A stretch of DNA of 48,694 nt from a virus. The number at the start of each line of letters is the position of its first letter. The first letter of the stretch is position 1. Below the pieces are notes generated by a model. The model saw only the letters and a list, made by a program, of their open reading frames with translations. It did not search any database and had not been told where the DNA came from. The stretch covers positions 1 through 48,694 of the IMG/VR virus record IMGVR_UViG_3300000956_000006, one strand, 5' to 3'. The position numbers and the translations under genes were made by a program. This document shows positions 18,490 to 25,914 of the stretch, in pieces.

Positions 18490-18795
18490 CTAGTATTGGA
18501 GTTGAACTTGCACGTCGTAGGGGCCGGCGCCACCAGCAAGAACCGCTCGGATCTGATCGAACCGATGGTCGAAGCTGGCCATGCCGTTGGCAGTCAAGCT
18601 GACTCCCGCCACCGTGATCCAGGTAACCGCGCCGGTAGTCCCGGTGAAGCCGACCTGGAGGGTGAGAGTTCCACCGCCCCAAGTTCCTGCGGCGTAGAGA
18701 GTAACCGGTCGGGGGCTTCTATCTGAGCTCCTCGCCCCTTGCAGCACCGTTCCCGCTGTGAGTGCTTGCAGTCTCAGGTTCGCTACGCTTGCCAT
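18490..18795 (-). CDS. Small beta-rich structural protein, unknown
   Basis: 101 residues, ATG preceded by GGGAAGAAAG; the gene overlaps the end of its upstream neighbour by 77 bases. The product is nearly all short strands (TVLQGARS, TLTLQVGFTGTTGAVTWITVAGVSLTANG, YDVQVQLQY), like small head-decoration or fibre-tip proteins. It is similar in style to the 125-residue protein at 22584-22961, though I cannot align them with confidence. Confidence 0.6.
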   Translation of the reverse strand: MASVANLRLQALTAGTVLQGARSSDRSPRPVTLYAAGTWGGGTLTLQVGFTGTTGAVTWITVAGVSLTANGMASFDHRFDQIRAVLAGGAGPYDVQVQLQY

Positions 18796-18976
18796 CTTTC
18801 TTCCCTTTCTTACTGGCCAGTGGTGGAGCTACCACTGTTGGAGAACTTACGACGAGTCTCCCGTCGGCGATAGCCTGTAGCCACTGCTGGCAGGCTAGCA
18901 TTGCCTGGGCTTCCGCCCCGCTGATCTGAGTCCTGGCGAGGAAGGCCAGGCTCGCTTCTATCACCTTGCCGTTCAT
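18719..18976 (-). CDS. Small protein downstream of tailspike, unknown
   Basis: 85 residues; the ATG overlaps the tailspike stop (TGATG). The first half is helical (VIEASLAFLARTQISGAEAQAMLACQQW); the second half is lysine-rich and polar (KKGKKDGKRSE) and probably disordered. Helical chaperone-like proteins sometimes follow tailspike genes, but nothing here proves that. Confidence 0.55.
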   Translation of the reverse strand: MNGKVIEASLAFLARTQISGAEAQAMLACQQWLQAIADGRLVVSSPTVVAPPLASKKGKKDGKRSEPETASTHSGNGAARGEELR

Positions 18977-21549
18977 CAGGCCCCCAAGAAGATTTGCGCC
19001 CTGTGATCAATCACAGCGGTTCCGAAGTCATTTGCCAGCCCAGGCGGGGTTCCGCTCTGATACCAGCGATGGATGGAAGAGTTGGCAGTTCCGCCTCCGG
19101 AGAGAAGGTAGCGGACATCGCGGAGATTATTCCGGAAGTGGAGATTATCAATGAAGAGATTGGTATGATCTGGGACTACAGTATTGATCTGCACTCCCAC
19201 TCCGCAGAGCTCCACCGTTCCACCATGGACTACCACGTTCCCAGCCAAGTCCGCCATGCCTATTCCATTTCCAACTGCATCGCTGAAGAGGCAGTTGGAG
19301 AGAAGGGTAGTATCGGCCAGTTCCACACTGCTCTTCGCCGCCGCCCGCATCTCCACTCCATGCAGGTTCAGCATGTGGTTTTGGTGATTGGAGATGTTAT
19401 CCCCTGCCACTTCCACTCCTGATAGGAACACCCCCTTGGAACAGCCGAGAAGTCGAGTTCCGAAAATATTCACCTCGGTCTTTCGAGTGAGAGCAGGGGA
19501 AAGGCCTCCCTGCATGTTGATGTTGTCAGTCAGCCCCCCGTCAATCACTCCCCCGTAGATCTTGCCGAAGCTTTCATTCAGCTGGAAGCCATTCCCCAGC
19601 ATACCATAGCAGTCCACACTCTCTGCTTCCAGGAAGCCTCGCTCGATAGTCGGCCCTGCCATCGGGAAAGCGAAGATCAAGTTCCGGAGAATCACTATCG
19701 GCATAGTGAAGTCGTCGACGGAAGCTCCCATTGGGACCAGGACGGAAGAGTAAGCAGTCCAGTAGTAAGAGCGAGTGTTCGGATCGACGCCTGCTCCCGG
19801 GTTGAAGAGGATAGAGTTGGCGTGAGCCCCTATGCTATGGAAGGCAACCGTCGGCCGGGGCTCGGAATTCAAGCTAGCTATGGCATAGTTCGCCGCCTGA
19901 CGGGAGATTGTGGTATAGGGCTGGCCGTGATAGGCCCCCTGGATCACACTTCCAGTCCTGCCATTAGCTTGCCCTGCATGCAAGGACATGAAGCTTCCAC
20001 CCGCGCTTGCTCCAGTAGGAAGAGGCCACTTCCAAACGTTAGGGTTCCCGCCTGCATCCGGCTGGGTGAAGGCTCCAGTCCCACTTGGGACAGAAATTCC
20101 CCCCAGAATAACCGTCTTTTCCCCTGGAGCTCCGACAATCTCCAACCGTCGGATCTTCTTCCCATCGAAGGGGAGTGCTCCAGCATAGGTTCCACCTCTC
20201 AGAAAGAGGCGGTAGTCTGCTCGATTGGGGTCACTCCCATCCGTCGCCACTACATCCCGGAAATCCTTCCACGGATTATCAGGCTTTCCTGTCCCGTGGG
20301 CTACCGCTCCAGCGTTGATGAAGAAGGAAGCTGGGATACTGATCGAAGGGTCCTTAGCTGTGAAGCTGAGGAACTTCATAATCTGGTTCGCGCCGACATT
20401 CCGCGCGACAGGAATGACGTACATGCCAGGGGTTAGGCCGGTAGCCTGGAAGGCACAGACTTGCTGCCCGCTGGCGATGATGCGGCAATCTGCCTTGGTT
20501 CCAGTACTATCCACCGCAGCGGTGAACTCCACCACTTCCGTCCCGCCGATCACCCTGTCGATGACTTTCGAGGCCTGGATGGTGACACCAGCGGAAGTGA
20601 TAGCGTCCCGCTCATAGACAATAACCGCTCCAGCATAGCGCGCGGTGATCACCTCGGCTGAGGCATCCAGCACCGCATAGGTGGGGCCGAGGGTGGGGGC
20701 AGGAGTTTGGAAGCCCAGGCCAATTCCGGCATGGACTGGGTCCATTGTGACTCCCTCAAACTTGGCTGAGAAACTCCTCCCAGCCAACACCCGGAAGGAA
20801 GTCTCCGCTCCGAAGAACCAGGGATTGACGATATAGTCGCTCTCGAGCTGGAGAGCACTCCCCACGATGGAAGCGGTGATGAAATCCCCCGGCGCTCCAG
20901 CATTTGGCGGCCCGCCTACCTTCTGATACTCCCCTGTATCGGTCCAGTCGACAGCACGAATAGGCTGGTCTCCTAGCTGAGACATAGGAGTCCAGTTAAC
21001 CGAACCACTTCCCTCCCCGTCAGAGACGGCCAAGCGGCCGAATTCGACGTTCACTGCAGTGAGATCAGCAATTTTGGCCTCAATCACTACGATCTGCGCG
21101 GCCAAAGTGGCGTAGTTGGAAGCACTCTGGAAGACCCAGCTCACCCCATCCCACTGATAGATGCCATTCAGCCCAGGGGTCGGGTCCGCGTAGACCAGGC
21201 CGAAGGTGTTCAGCGGCTTATCCGTGATAAGGTCCAGCTCTGCTTTGGTGGCTGCTTCCACCGTTGGCAGGCTGAGGCCGAGAAAAATCTGCAAAATCTG
21301 CGCCTGCAGCTCTGGGATACCGAGCGCTGCGCCCAGGTCTACGAAGGGAAAACTCACCGCCGGGCCGACTAGGTCCCCTGGGTTCGCCAGAACACTCTCC
21401 GGCGTGATAGCCCCAGCGATCCCCTGCAGGGTATCCCCGGCTAGAATTTGCCGAAGTTTCTTATTCTTCAGCACCAGGAAGTAATCCTGGCCGGTCATAG
21501 CGCTGGTTTCCAGCACACTTGAGATAGGAACTGGGAGAACTTCTGCCAT
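18976..21549 (-). CDS. Tailspike protein with right-handed beta-helix
   Basis: 857 residues. The N-terminus (about 1-110) has the look of a virion-attachment segment (TGQDYFLVLKNKKLRQI). A linker with NGIYQWDGVSWVFQS near 125-140 is common in phage fibres. From about 420 to 830 the chain shows short strands, Asn/Gly-rich turns and HGTGKPDNPWKDFRD, RLFLRGGTYAG and RLEIVGAPGEKTVILGG, the pattern of pectate-lyase-like beta-helix spikes that bind or cut surface polysaccharide. Three units form such spikes. Catalytic residues cannot be assigned. It is the largest of three probable host-contact proteins and sits apart from the fibre cluster. Confidence 0.8.
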   Translation of the reverse strand: MAEVLPVPISSVLETSAMTGQDYFLVLKNKKLRQILAGDTLQGIAGAITPESVLANPGDLVGPAVSFPFVDLGAALGIPELQAQILQIFLGLSLPTVEAATKAELDLITDKPLNTFGLVYADPTPGLNGIYQWDGVSWVFQSASNYATLAAQIVVIEAKIADLTAVNVEFGRLAVSDGEGSGSVNWTPMSQLGDQPIRAVDWTDTGEYQKVGGPPNAGAPGDFITASIVGSALQLESDYIVNPWFFGAETSFRVLAGRSFSAKFEGVTMDPVHAGIGLGFQTPAPTLGPTYAVLDASAEVITARYAGAVIVYERDAITSAGVTIQASKVIDRVIGGTEVVEFTAAVDSTGTKADCRIIASGQQVCAFQATGLTPGMYVIPVARNVGANQIMKFLSFTAKDPSISIPASFFINAGAVAHGTGKPDNPWKDFRDVVATDGSDPNRADYRLFLRGGTYAGALPFDGKKIRRLEIVGAPGEKTVILGGISVPSGTGAFTQPDAGGNPNVWKWPLPTGASAGGSFMSLHAGQANGRTGSVIQGAYHGQPYTTISRQAANYAIASLNSEPRPTVAFHSIGAHANSILFNPGAGVDPNTRSYYWTAYSSVLVPMGASVDDFTMPIVILRNLIFAFPMAGPTIERGFLEAESVDCYGMLGNGFQLNESFGKIYGGVIDGGLTDNINMQGGLSPALTRKTEVNIFGTRLLGCSKGVFLSGVEVAGDNISNHQNHMLNLHGVEMRAAAKSSVELADTTLLSNCLFSDAVGNGIGMADLAGNVVVHGGTVELCGVGVQINTVVPDHTNLFIDNLHFRNNLRDVRYLLSGGGTANSSIHRWYQSGTPPGLANDFGTAVIDHRAQIFLGA

Positions 21550-22007
21550 TAGCCCAAAAACTGCCAGACCAGCAGTTCCTCCTCTTTCTTTGCTAGAGCC
21601 TCCAAGGGGGAGGAGATCTCCAACTCCCCTGGATCTGCGTAGAGATACTTAACTACCATCACCCCGACAACAGGCTTGCGAAAGATGTGCCTGAGCAGAG
21701 GGCGGTAGAGTGCCGCAATTTGGCCGAGTCCGTCCTGACTACTCGATAATTTGGACTCAAATACCAAGACTTTCTCGGCCAGAGCCACGTAGCAATCAGG
21801 TTGTGCAAAGCCAGTTCCCTGAGCATCACAGAAGCGTATCCATTGGCCAAGCTTGGCAGATGGGAAGCAGCGGGAGAGAGTTCTTCCAACCCTTCTTTCA
21901 TAGGCCATCCCCTTCGCCTTGCTCCCCGACAATCTCTGCTTCTTCCACTTCGGTCCCTGGGAAGAGAGTTCCGCCCATTGCAGGGCTTCGATCTGCCGAT
22001 ACATCAA
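21549..22007 (-). CDS. PD-(D/E)XK nuclease / Holliday-junction-resolvase-like protein
   Basis: 152 residues from a TTG at 22007 (or the ATG at 22004); a shorter start at the ATG near 21904 (MAYERRVG) is also possible and would almost remove the 110-base overlap with the preceding gene. Motif order: GMAYERRVGRTLSRCF (acidic residue in helix 1), QPDCYV (Asp), VLVFESKLS (Glu-x-Lys), then GLGQIAALYRPLL (helix with Gln). This is the PD-(D/E)XK fold as used in small phage resolvases and endonucleases. A resolvase could trim branched DNA before packaging, which fits its place beside the probable small terminase. Confidence 0.7.
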   Translation of the reverse strand: MMYRQIEALQWAELSSQGPKWKKQRLSGSKAKGMAYERRVGRTLSRCFPSAKLGQWIRFCDAQGTGFAQPDCYVALAEKVLVFESKLSSSQDGLGQIAALYRPLLRHIFRKPVVGVMVVKYLYADPGELEISSPLEALAKKEEELLVWQFLG

Positions 22008-22575
22008 GTTGCCTGATTTGGCCAGTCTGCCGAGCTGAGACTTCCTGCTTAATCCTGGCCAAGATTTCAGGAGTCATGACGTGGTGGGTGTGTTTGATGG
22101 AAGAGGTCGGCCCGAAGCCGGCCCTGTCCATAGTGAGCTTCAGCAGCCCCTGGAGCTCATCCACGGAGAACTTTTCTGGGGTCTCATCCAGCCTGGCATG
22201 GAGCTCATCCAGGGTGTCCACCCCCAGAGCTGCCAACCTTTCATGCACATTGACGTAAGCAGCCTCGGTTTGCTCCCTGTAGTGTGTCACAAGGTCAGCA
22301 AAAGTCGGATCTCTCTGCAGGATGGATATTCTGGACGAGCTGTAACCAGTTATGGCTGCACATTCCGCTGGCTTGCGGCCCTCGGCAAGTAACCGAGCCA
22401 ACAGATGGTGCGAATGCCGTAGTCTGGCCACTAGAGAAGGCGATTGCTCAAGCGCTCCGGCCGGCAAGCCGGCTAGAAGTGCGAGATCAGCCTCCCCTAA
22501 ATCGCGAGAATAGCTTGCGCGAGGCGCACTTTTCGCGACCAGCCCGTCCAGAATATCCTCCAAGAGGACCTGCAT
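21898..22575 (-). CDS. Probable small terminase / HTH DNA-binding protein
   Basis: 225 residues from the ATG at 22575, with AGGAA five bases upstream and the stop of the previous gene just before. After a helical leader there is a helix-turn-helix: ARLLAEGRKPAECAAITGYSSSRISILQRDPTF (split near residues 75-107), followed by a long helical region (YREQTEAAYVNVHERLAALG) and an acidic C-terminus (EVEEAEIVGEQGEGDG). HTH, then an oligomerising helix, then an acidic tail is the standard small-terminase layout. It lies about 5 kb from TerL in the same operon rather than next to it. No other TerS candidate is seen. Confidence 0.6.
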   Translation of the reverse strand: MQVLLEDILDGLVAKSAPRASYSRDLGEADLALLAGLPAGALEQSPSLVARLRHSHHLLARLLAEGRKPAECAAITGYSSSRISILQRDPTFADLVTHYREQTEAAYVNVHERLAALGVDTLDELHARLDETPEKFSVDELQGLLKLTMDRAGFGPTSSIKHTHHVMTPEILARIKQEVSARQTGQIRQLDVSADRSPAMGGTLFPGTEVEEAEIVGEQGEGDGL

Positions 22576-22583
22576 TTTGCTTC

Positions 22584-22961
22584 CTAGCGGGAAATAAGCG
22601 CTGCGCCGATCGTTCCAGTGAGGGTGCTCCCGCCGCCTCCCCCCAGGACAGAAGAAATTCGCCAAGTTGGCGGTAGACGGTCATTCACCACCAGGTTGGC
22701 CGCAGCAGTCAGCCCTCTACCAACCCTGAGAATGGTCGTTCCCACCCCTGTAATGGCAGCGGAGGCCAGAATGGTGTAGTACTTCCCACTTGCCTGGTCT
22801 TTTCCTTGGATTGTGACTACCATGGAGGGAGTTCCCCCAATCGCAGTCACGTCGATGACCAGGTTAAGCTCCGAGGCCCTATCGCCGCGCTGGTCTGGAG
22901 AGGTGCGAGTCCCCAGAGCGGTGGCAGTATAGGTGAGAAGTGAGCCTAAATCGTACGACAT
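22584..22961 (-). CDS. Small structural (decoration-like) protein
   Basis: 125 residues, AGGAGG five bases before the ATG. All-beta pattern: LVIDVTAIGGTPSMVVTIQGKD, YYTILASAAITGVGTTILRVG, then LPPTWRISSVLGG with glycine runs. Proteins of this appearance (aSGkyyti...itgvGttvlrVgrg) are common, uncharacterised head or neck components in tailed phages. Assigned by type only. Confidence 0.65.
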   Translation of the reverse strand: MSYDLGSLLTYTATALGTRTSPDQRGDRASELNLVIDVTAIGGTPSMVVTIQGKDQASGKYYTILASAAITGVGTTILRVGRGLTAAANLVVNDRLPPTWRISSVLGGGGGSTLTGTIGAALISR

Positions 22962-22994
22962 TCTGGCCTCCTTTTAGCAGGGCAGGGGCAGGGC

Positions 22995-23645
22995 TCAGCG
23001 AACCCGCTGCTGAACCCCGGCAGGAGCAGCGAACGGCTGGCCCTTGGTGCTGTCGGAAAGGTTCCCTGCTTCCAGGGTAGCCTGTTCAGCCTGGGCCTTC
23101 CGCTCTTCCGCTGCCCTTTCTGGGGAGACCTGGACCTGGGAAGCCAGGACCTCCTTCTTCCCGAGAATCTCCGCCGCTTTCTCCGGGTCGTCAGGGATGG
23201 AGACCATCGGGCGGGTCTCCTGGGTGAGAGGCCCCAGGCCTACCGGACCGCCGACTTCCCTCGGAGCTTCGGCAGCTTCGCGGCCTTCCGGGGTGTCTTT
23301 CGAGGGCCCGGCCGGGGGAGAGCTGGGTTCGATCGGCATAACTGGCGCCGGGGTAATAGTCTGGCTCGGCGGTGGGGTGGTAGTGGCCTGGGCCAGATCC
23401 TGCGGCGGCTTGTTCTCCAACTTGGTTGGGGTGGGAGAAGCCGGCGCTCGGCCAGGCGTACCCGGATCACTGAGCGGCTTGGGCTGGCCGGGCTGGTTGT
23501 TCGTCCCCGGCACCTGGTTGGCCAGCGGCACCCGTTGCGCCGCCTTGTCGAGGTCACTTTGCTGCACTTGCGCCGGCGTCTTGGGTGCCCCTGGAGCCGT
23601 AGAACGCTCTGCTGGAAGTTCCGCCGTCCTCTTATCCTCTGCCAT
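22995..23645 (-). CDS. Disordered Pro/Ala/Glu-rich protein, first gene of leftward arm
   Basis: 216 residues from the ATG at 23645 (MAEDKRTAELP), which has AGGAGG five bases upstream; the in-frame extension to 23867 has no site and an unlikely sequence. Almost all proline, alanine, threonine and glutamate, with a more helical end (EKAAEILGKKEVLASQVQVSPERAAEERKAQAEQ). No domain recognised. Its place at the head of the virion operon suggests a structural accessory. Confidence 0.65.
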   Translation of the reverse strand: MAEDKRTAELPAERSTAPGAPKTPAQVQQSDLDKAAQRVPLANQVPGTNNQPGQPKPLSDPGTPGRAPASPTPTKLENKPPQDLAQATTTPPPSQTITPAPVMPIEPSSPPAGPSKDTPEGREAAEAPREVGGPVGLGPLTQETRPMVSIPDDPEKAAEILGKKEVLASQVQVSPERAAEERKAQAEQATLEAGNLSDSTKGQPFAAPAGVQQRVR

Positions 23646-23874
23646 CTGGTCCTCCTTCGAGTGGCTTACCTGGCTCGCCGCGCCTCTGAAGGAAGCGCCG
23701 AGTCGATCCACCAGCTTGGCACATGGGAAGGAGGCAGTCAAGGGGGGTGAGGAGGAAGAAGTGCGGTGATCCGGGTGAGGGAAAGGGTGGTGGAAACTAG
23801 AAGAGGACTGCCCAAGGGCGAGGGCCCCGGCCCCAGGGGGGGAGGCCCCACCAGCCTGGCTGGCCAAGCAAGCC

Positions 23875-23970
23875 CCATGCCAAGGTCAGGCTGGCATGGC
23901 TGCCATGCTCACAAGGCATGCCCGGACCGGGGCCAGTCAGGCTGGTCGCCACCCAGGCATGGATCATGCC
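23875..23970. promoter_or_regulatory. Cluster of GGCATG inverted half-sites
   Basis: CCATGCC (23875-23881) pairs perfectly with GGCATGG (23893-23899). GCCATGC follows at 23902-23908, the palindrome GGCATGCC is at 23915-23922, and GGCATG-GAT-CATGCC is at 23956-23970. Repeated half-sites in both orientations within about 100 bases upstream of the leftward arm look like an operator array for a dimeric regulator. The protein is unknown. Confidence 0.5.
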
Positions 23971-23972
23971 AA

Positions 23973-24009
23973 CTGTCCGGGTGGATTGATCGGCATATCA
24001 TCCGGATAG
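23973..24009 (-). promoter_or_regulatory. 37-bp palindromic element, copy 1
   Basis: Read on the minus strand it begins CTATCCGGATGATATGCCGA and ends CCACCCGGACAG. It matches the element at 33347-33383 (plus strand) at 32 of 37 positions. Its outer arms are an imperfect 11-bp inverted repeat (9 of 11). It lies upstream of the leftward genes. Confidence 0.65.
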
Positions 24010-24138
24010 TTCACAATCTTGTGATTGAGAATTTTCGACGCGGGACTTGCACTTCGCGCCGATCGGACCCATATTCGGGGAGTCGGGACATTGGTCCTGC
24101 GGCATCGGCCGCTTCGACGGGCTTTTTGACAGGTGAAT

Positions 24139-24179
24139 ATCGGCCGCAAGCTAGGGCATCCCGCTCTGGCGCGGCCGAT
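24139..24179 (+). promoter_or_regulatory. Leader inverted repeat before first early gene
   Basis: ATCGGCCGC (24139-24147) and GCGGCCGAT (24171-24179) are perfect 9-bp arms around a 23-base loop, ending a few bases before the ribosome site of the first early gene. TTGACA lies eight bases upstream of the left arm. The same design (TTGACA, then inverted arms across the -10 region) is seen at 33413-33458. Confidence 0.5.
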
Positions 24180-24196
24180 CAACTTTGGAGTGTGAA

Positions 24197-24763
24197 ATGA
24201 CTACTCTTTCCTACAAGCGTCATGGCGTGGACTTCGCGGCCAATGTGGAGTCCATGTCGGCGGAAACGATCGCCTACCTGCTGCAATACGGGTGGAGCCA
24301 ATCGCTACAGGATAGTGTTGCTGGTCGCGCGAAGGCGGTTCGGGAGGAAGTCACGGGAAAAGACCCGCTGCTTTCCGAGGCCGGTATCCTGGAGGCGATC
24401 CGTCAGGACGAAGTCGGCACCATGCAGAAACGCATGGATGCGATCCTGGCGAACACCATCGGGGCACGGGTCGGTATGGCTCGCGACCCATTGGAAGTGG
24501 AAGTGAGACGCCTCGGCCGCATTGAACTGTCGGCCGCAGCCAAAAAGGCGCAAAAGAAACTGCCCAAAAAAGAGGCGTACAATGAGATGCTCGGACGCTT
24601 CATTGAGGCGAACCGTGCAACGCTGGTCCGTCTCGCCGAGACAAACCTCGCCAACAAGGCGACATTCACCTTTGATCTGGGTGGCCAGACCCTGGCGCAA
24701 GCCCCGGATCAGACCCTTGGCGAAGAGCCGGAAGGCGAAGAAGAAGACGAAACCGAGGAATAA
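24197..24763 (+). CDS. First early gene; acidic-tailed protein, unknown
   Basis: 188 residues from the ATG at 24197, GGAG six bases upstream (an in-frame TTG at 24185 is less likely). Helical throughout: a lysine-rich middle (ELSAAAKKAQKKLPKKEAYNE, about 112-132) and a strongly acidic end (EEPEGEEEDETEE). As first gene of the rightward arm it should be made earliest, and small early proteins with basic and acidic patches often bind host machinery or DNA. I do not recognise the family. Confidence 0.7.
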   Translation: MTTLSYKRHGVDFAANVESMSAETIAYLLQYGWSQSLQDSVAGRAKAVREEVTGKDPLLSEAGILEAIRQDEVGTMQKRMDAILANTIGARVGMARDPLEVEVRRLGRIELSAAAKKAQKKLPKKEAYNEMLGRFIEANRATLVRLAETNLANKATFTFDLGGQTLAQAPDQTLGEEPEGEEEDETEE

Positions 24764-24770
24764 TCGGCTT

Positions 24771-24799
24771 ATGGGCTGGCTGTGCGATGGCCAGCCCAT
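24771..24799 (+). promoter_or_regulatory. Perfect intergenic hairpin (10-bp stem)
   Basis: ATGGGCTGGC (24771-24780) and GCCAGCCCAT (24790-24799) with a 9-base loop, in the gap before the gene at 24833. No T-run follows, so an mRNA-processing, stability or attenuation role is more likely than termination. Confidence 0.6.
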
Positions 24800-24832
24800 C
24801 GGCCGGGAATGTCCCCGGATTAGGAGACTGTG

Positions 24833-25090
24833 ATGCTTAAGTCTGATCAATCAATCGCCATGGTTCGCCGTGTTCGCCCTGGTCCGAATAGCAATCGGAC
24901 CGTGGAGTATCGGCTCCAAGCCCGCCTGGGCAGCGACATGCGCGGCGAAGCGCAGGTTCGTTCCCTGGAAGAGGCTTTCGACGTTGTGCGTGCTACCCTC
25001 CGCCGGTATGGCTCGGCGAGTGTGACCATCAGGGAAGTTAACGTTTGGGCTGATGGTCCGCACGTTGAGACCTACCGCGACGACGACTGA
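24833..25090 (+). CDS. Small early protein, unknown
   Basis: 85 residues from the ATG at 24833; the leader is AGGAGACTGTG-ATG, a string shared with two later genes. Arginine-rich, with VRRVRPGPNSNRTVEYRLQARLG, then a helix (VRSLEEAFDVVRATLRRYG) and a strand (SASVTIREVNVWADG), an alpha/beta sandwich-like order. It ends just before a strong terminator. No family recognised. Confidence 0.65.
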   Translation: MLKSDQSIAMVRRVRPGPNSNRTVEYRLQARLGSDMRGEAQVRSLEEAFDVVRATLRRYGSASVTIREVNVWADGPHVETYRDDD

Positions 25091-25096
25091 CAAGAG

Positions 25097-25127
25097 GGCT
25101 CCCTGGCTTCGGCTGGGGAGCCTTTTT
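25097..25127 (+). terminator. Rho-independent terminator
   Basis: GGCTCCCTGGC-TTCG-GCTGGGGAGCC forms an 11-pair stem (two G-U pairs) capped by a TTCG tetraloop, followed directly by TTTTT. It closes the first two-gene early operon. Confidence 0.9.
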
Positions 25128-25402
25128 GCGTTCCGGCCTGGCCCTGGTTTCGAGAGAGGCCCCAGGTCCTCCCCCCTTCCTTCGAGAGGGGCTCCGGCTC
25201 GGGCTGATTCCATGTACCCGACCAGGTACTCGGGCAGGTATTTATGACCCTTTTGTCCTCTGGCCTCTGGTGGCTTTGGGAGTCTTAAGGTTTTATACTA
25301 TATTTTTTTTTTTACTCCTCTCCAAGACCAGGAGAGCCCAAGCCCAAGACTCCCCAAGCTCCCAGCATCCTGACCGGGACGACCCCGGAAATACAAACCC
25401 CA

Positions 25403-25418
25403 GTACCCATCCGGGTAC
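25403..25418. promoter_or_regulatory. Operator-like palindrome GTACCC-N4-GGGTAC
   Basis: Perfect 6-bp arms ending directly at the -35 box of the promoter at 25419. GTACC/GGTAC pairs also occur at 25214-25229, and a further GGTAC overlaps the -10 box at 25440-25444. Confidence 0.5.
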
Positions 25419-25447
25419 TTGCCCCCATGCTGCCAATGAGGTACAAT
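25419..25447 (+). promoter_or_regulatory. Sigma70-type promoter
   Basis: TTGCCC (25419-25424), a 17-base spacer and TACAAT (25442-25447) match the consensus at 4 of 6 and 5 of 6 positions. It lies 30 bases before the gene at 25477 and after the terminator of the previous operon. Confidence 0.65.
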
Positions 25448-25476
25448 GCCCGGCGAAATCAGAAAGGACTCCCGCA

Positions 25477-25869
25477 ATGCCCAGGCAAGAGATAAACAAT
25501 CCCTCTAATCGTATCGCTCGGCTTGTAGTCGAGTATGAGGAGATGAAGCTCTATGCAGAGGAGCTATTCTCCATCATCTTCTCTTCAGCCCCACACCTGG
25601 TTGAGCAACTCCCAGCCACCCCAGTTGGCGTAGCCTATGCCCAAGAGATCACTCGCCAAGGGCTGACCAAGCAGGCGAACCTTAAGCAGCTGATGCATCG
25701 TAGAAAGGTCCGCGCGATAGCACCAGAAGGCACGCACCCATCCTCCCGGCGAGAGGCCGTCGCCCTCAGAGAGATACAGTTCACTCCAGAGGAGCTGGCT
25801 CTCATTGAAGAGATAAAGCGGGTGGATACTATCCGCAGAGAGGCTGATCCAAACGATGATCAGGCTTAG
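25477..25869 (+). CDS. Early helical protein, unknown
   Basis: 130 residues from the ATG at 25477 (MPRQEINN), with AAAGGA eight bases upstream. The long in-frame upstream extension crosses the promoter region and is rejected. Helical and charged: RIARLVVEYEEMKLYAEELFSIIF (about 12-36), LTKQANLKQLMHRRKVRAIAPEG and FTPEELALIEEIKRVDTIRRE, ending in an acidic tail. No known motif; likely a small early host-interaction or DNA-associated protein. First gene after its own promoter. Confidence 0.65.
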   Translation: MPRQEINNPSNRIARLVVEYEEMKLYAEELFSIIFSSAPHLVEQLPATPVGVAYAQEITRQGLTKQANLKQLMHRRKVRAIAPEGTHPSSRREAVALREIQFTPEELALIEEIKRVDTIRREADPNDDQA

Positions 25870-25914
25870 CTACCCCATTGCATAATTCCATGATTTGTGC
25901 CACAGTTGGCCTAT

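Larger units (their letters stand above)
23646..24196. promoter_or_regulatory. Divergent regulatory gap between late and early arms
   Basis: 551 bases with no convincing gene on either strand. It holds a cluster of GGCATG/CATGCC half-sites (23875-23970), a 37-bp palindromic element (23973-24009), a 14-base palindrome TCACAATCTTGTGA (24011-24024), a TTGACA hexamer at 24126-24131 pointing right, and a 9-bp inverted repeat (24139-24179) just before the first early gene. I find no good -10 box on either strand, so a phage factor may be needed. This is the likely start of both transcription arms. Confidence 0.7.
25128..25476. other. Non-coding gap with AT-rich tract and inverted repeats
   Basis: About 350 bases with no supported gene. 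It contains GTACC/GGTAC pairs (25214-25229 and 25403-25418), a 13-base inverted repeat (25274-25286 with 25346-25358, 12 of 13 paired) enclosing TTTTATACTATA, an 11-base T run (25303-25313) and a smaller hairpin (25318-25336), and then a promoter at 25419-25447. The T run precedes rather than follows the hairpin, so this is not a normal terminator. It is the most AT-rich patch I see in the genome. Confidence 0.6.

Noticed and set aside
23044-23769. 241-residue plus-strand open frame
   Set aside because: Antisense to the disordered first late gene; the low-complexity GC-rich DNA naturally opens the opposite frame.
24126-24154. Complete sigma70 promoter starting with TTGACA
   Set aside because: The -35 hexamer is perfect but no acceptable -10 lies 16-18 bases downstream; kept only as part of the regulatory gap.
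23646-24196. tRNA or CRISPR array in the gaps
   Set aside because: I looked in this and the 25.1-25.5 kb gap for a tRNA cloverleaf with a T-loop or regularly spaced identical repeats and saw none.
25303-25336. T11 plus hairpin as a terminator
   Set aside because: The T-run comes before the hairpin on the plus strand and is an A-run after it on the minus strand, so it fits a terminator in neither direction.
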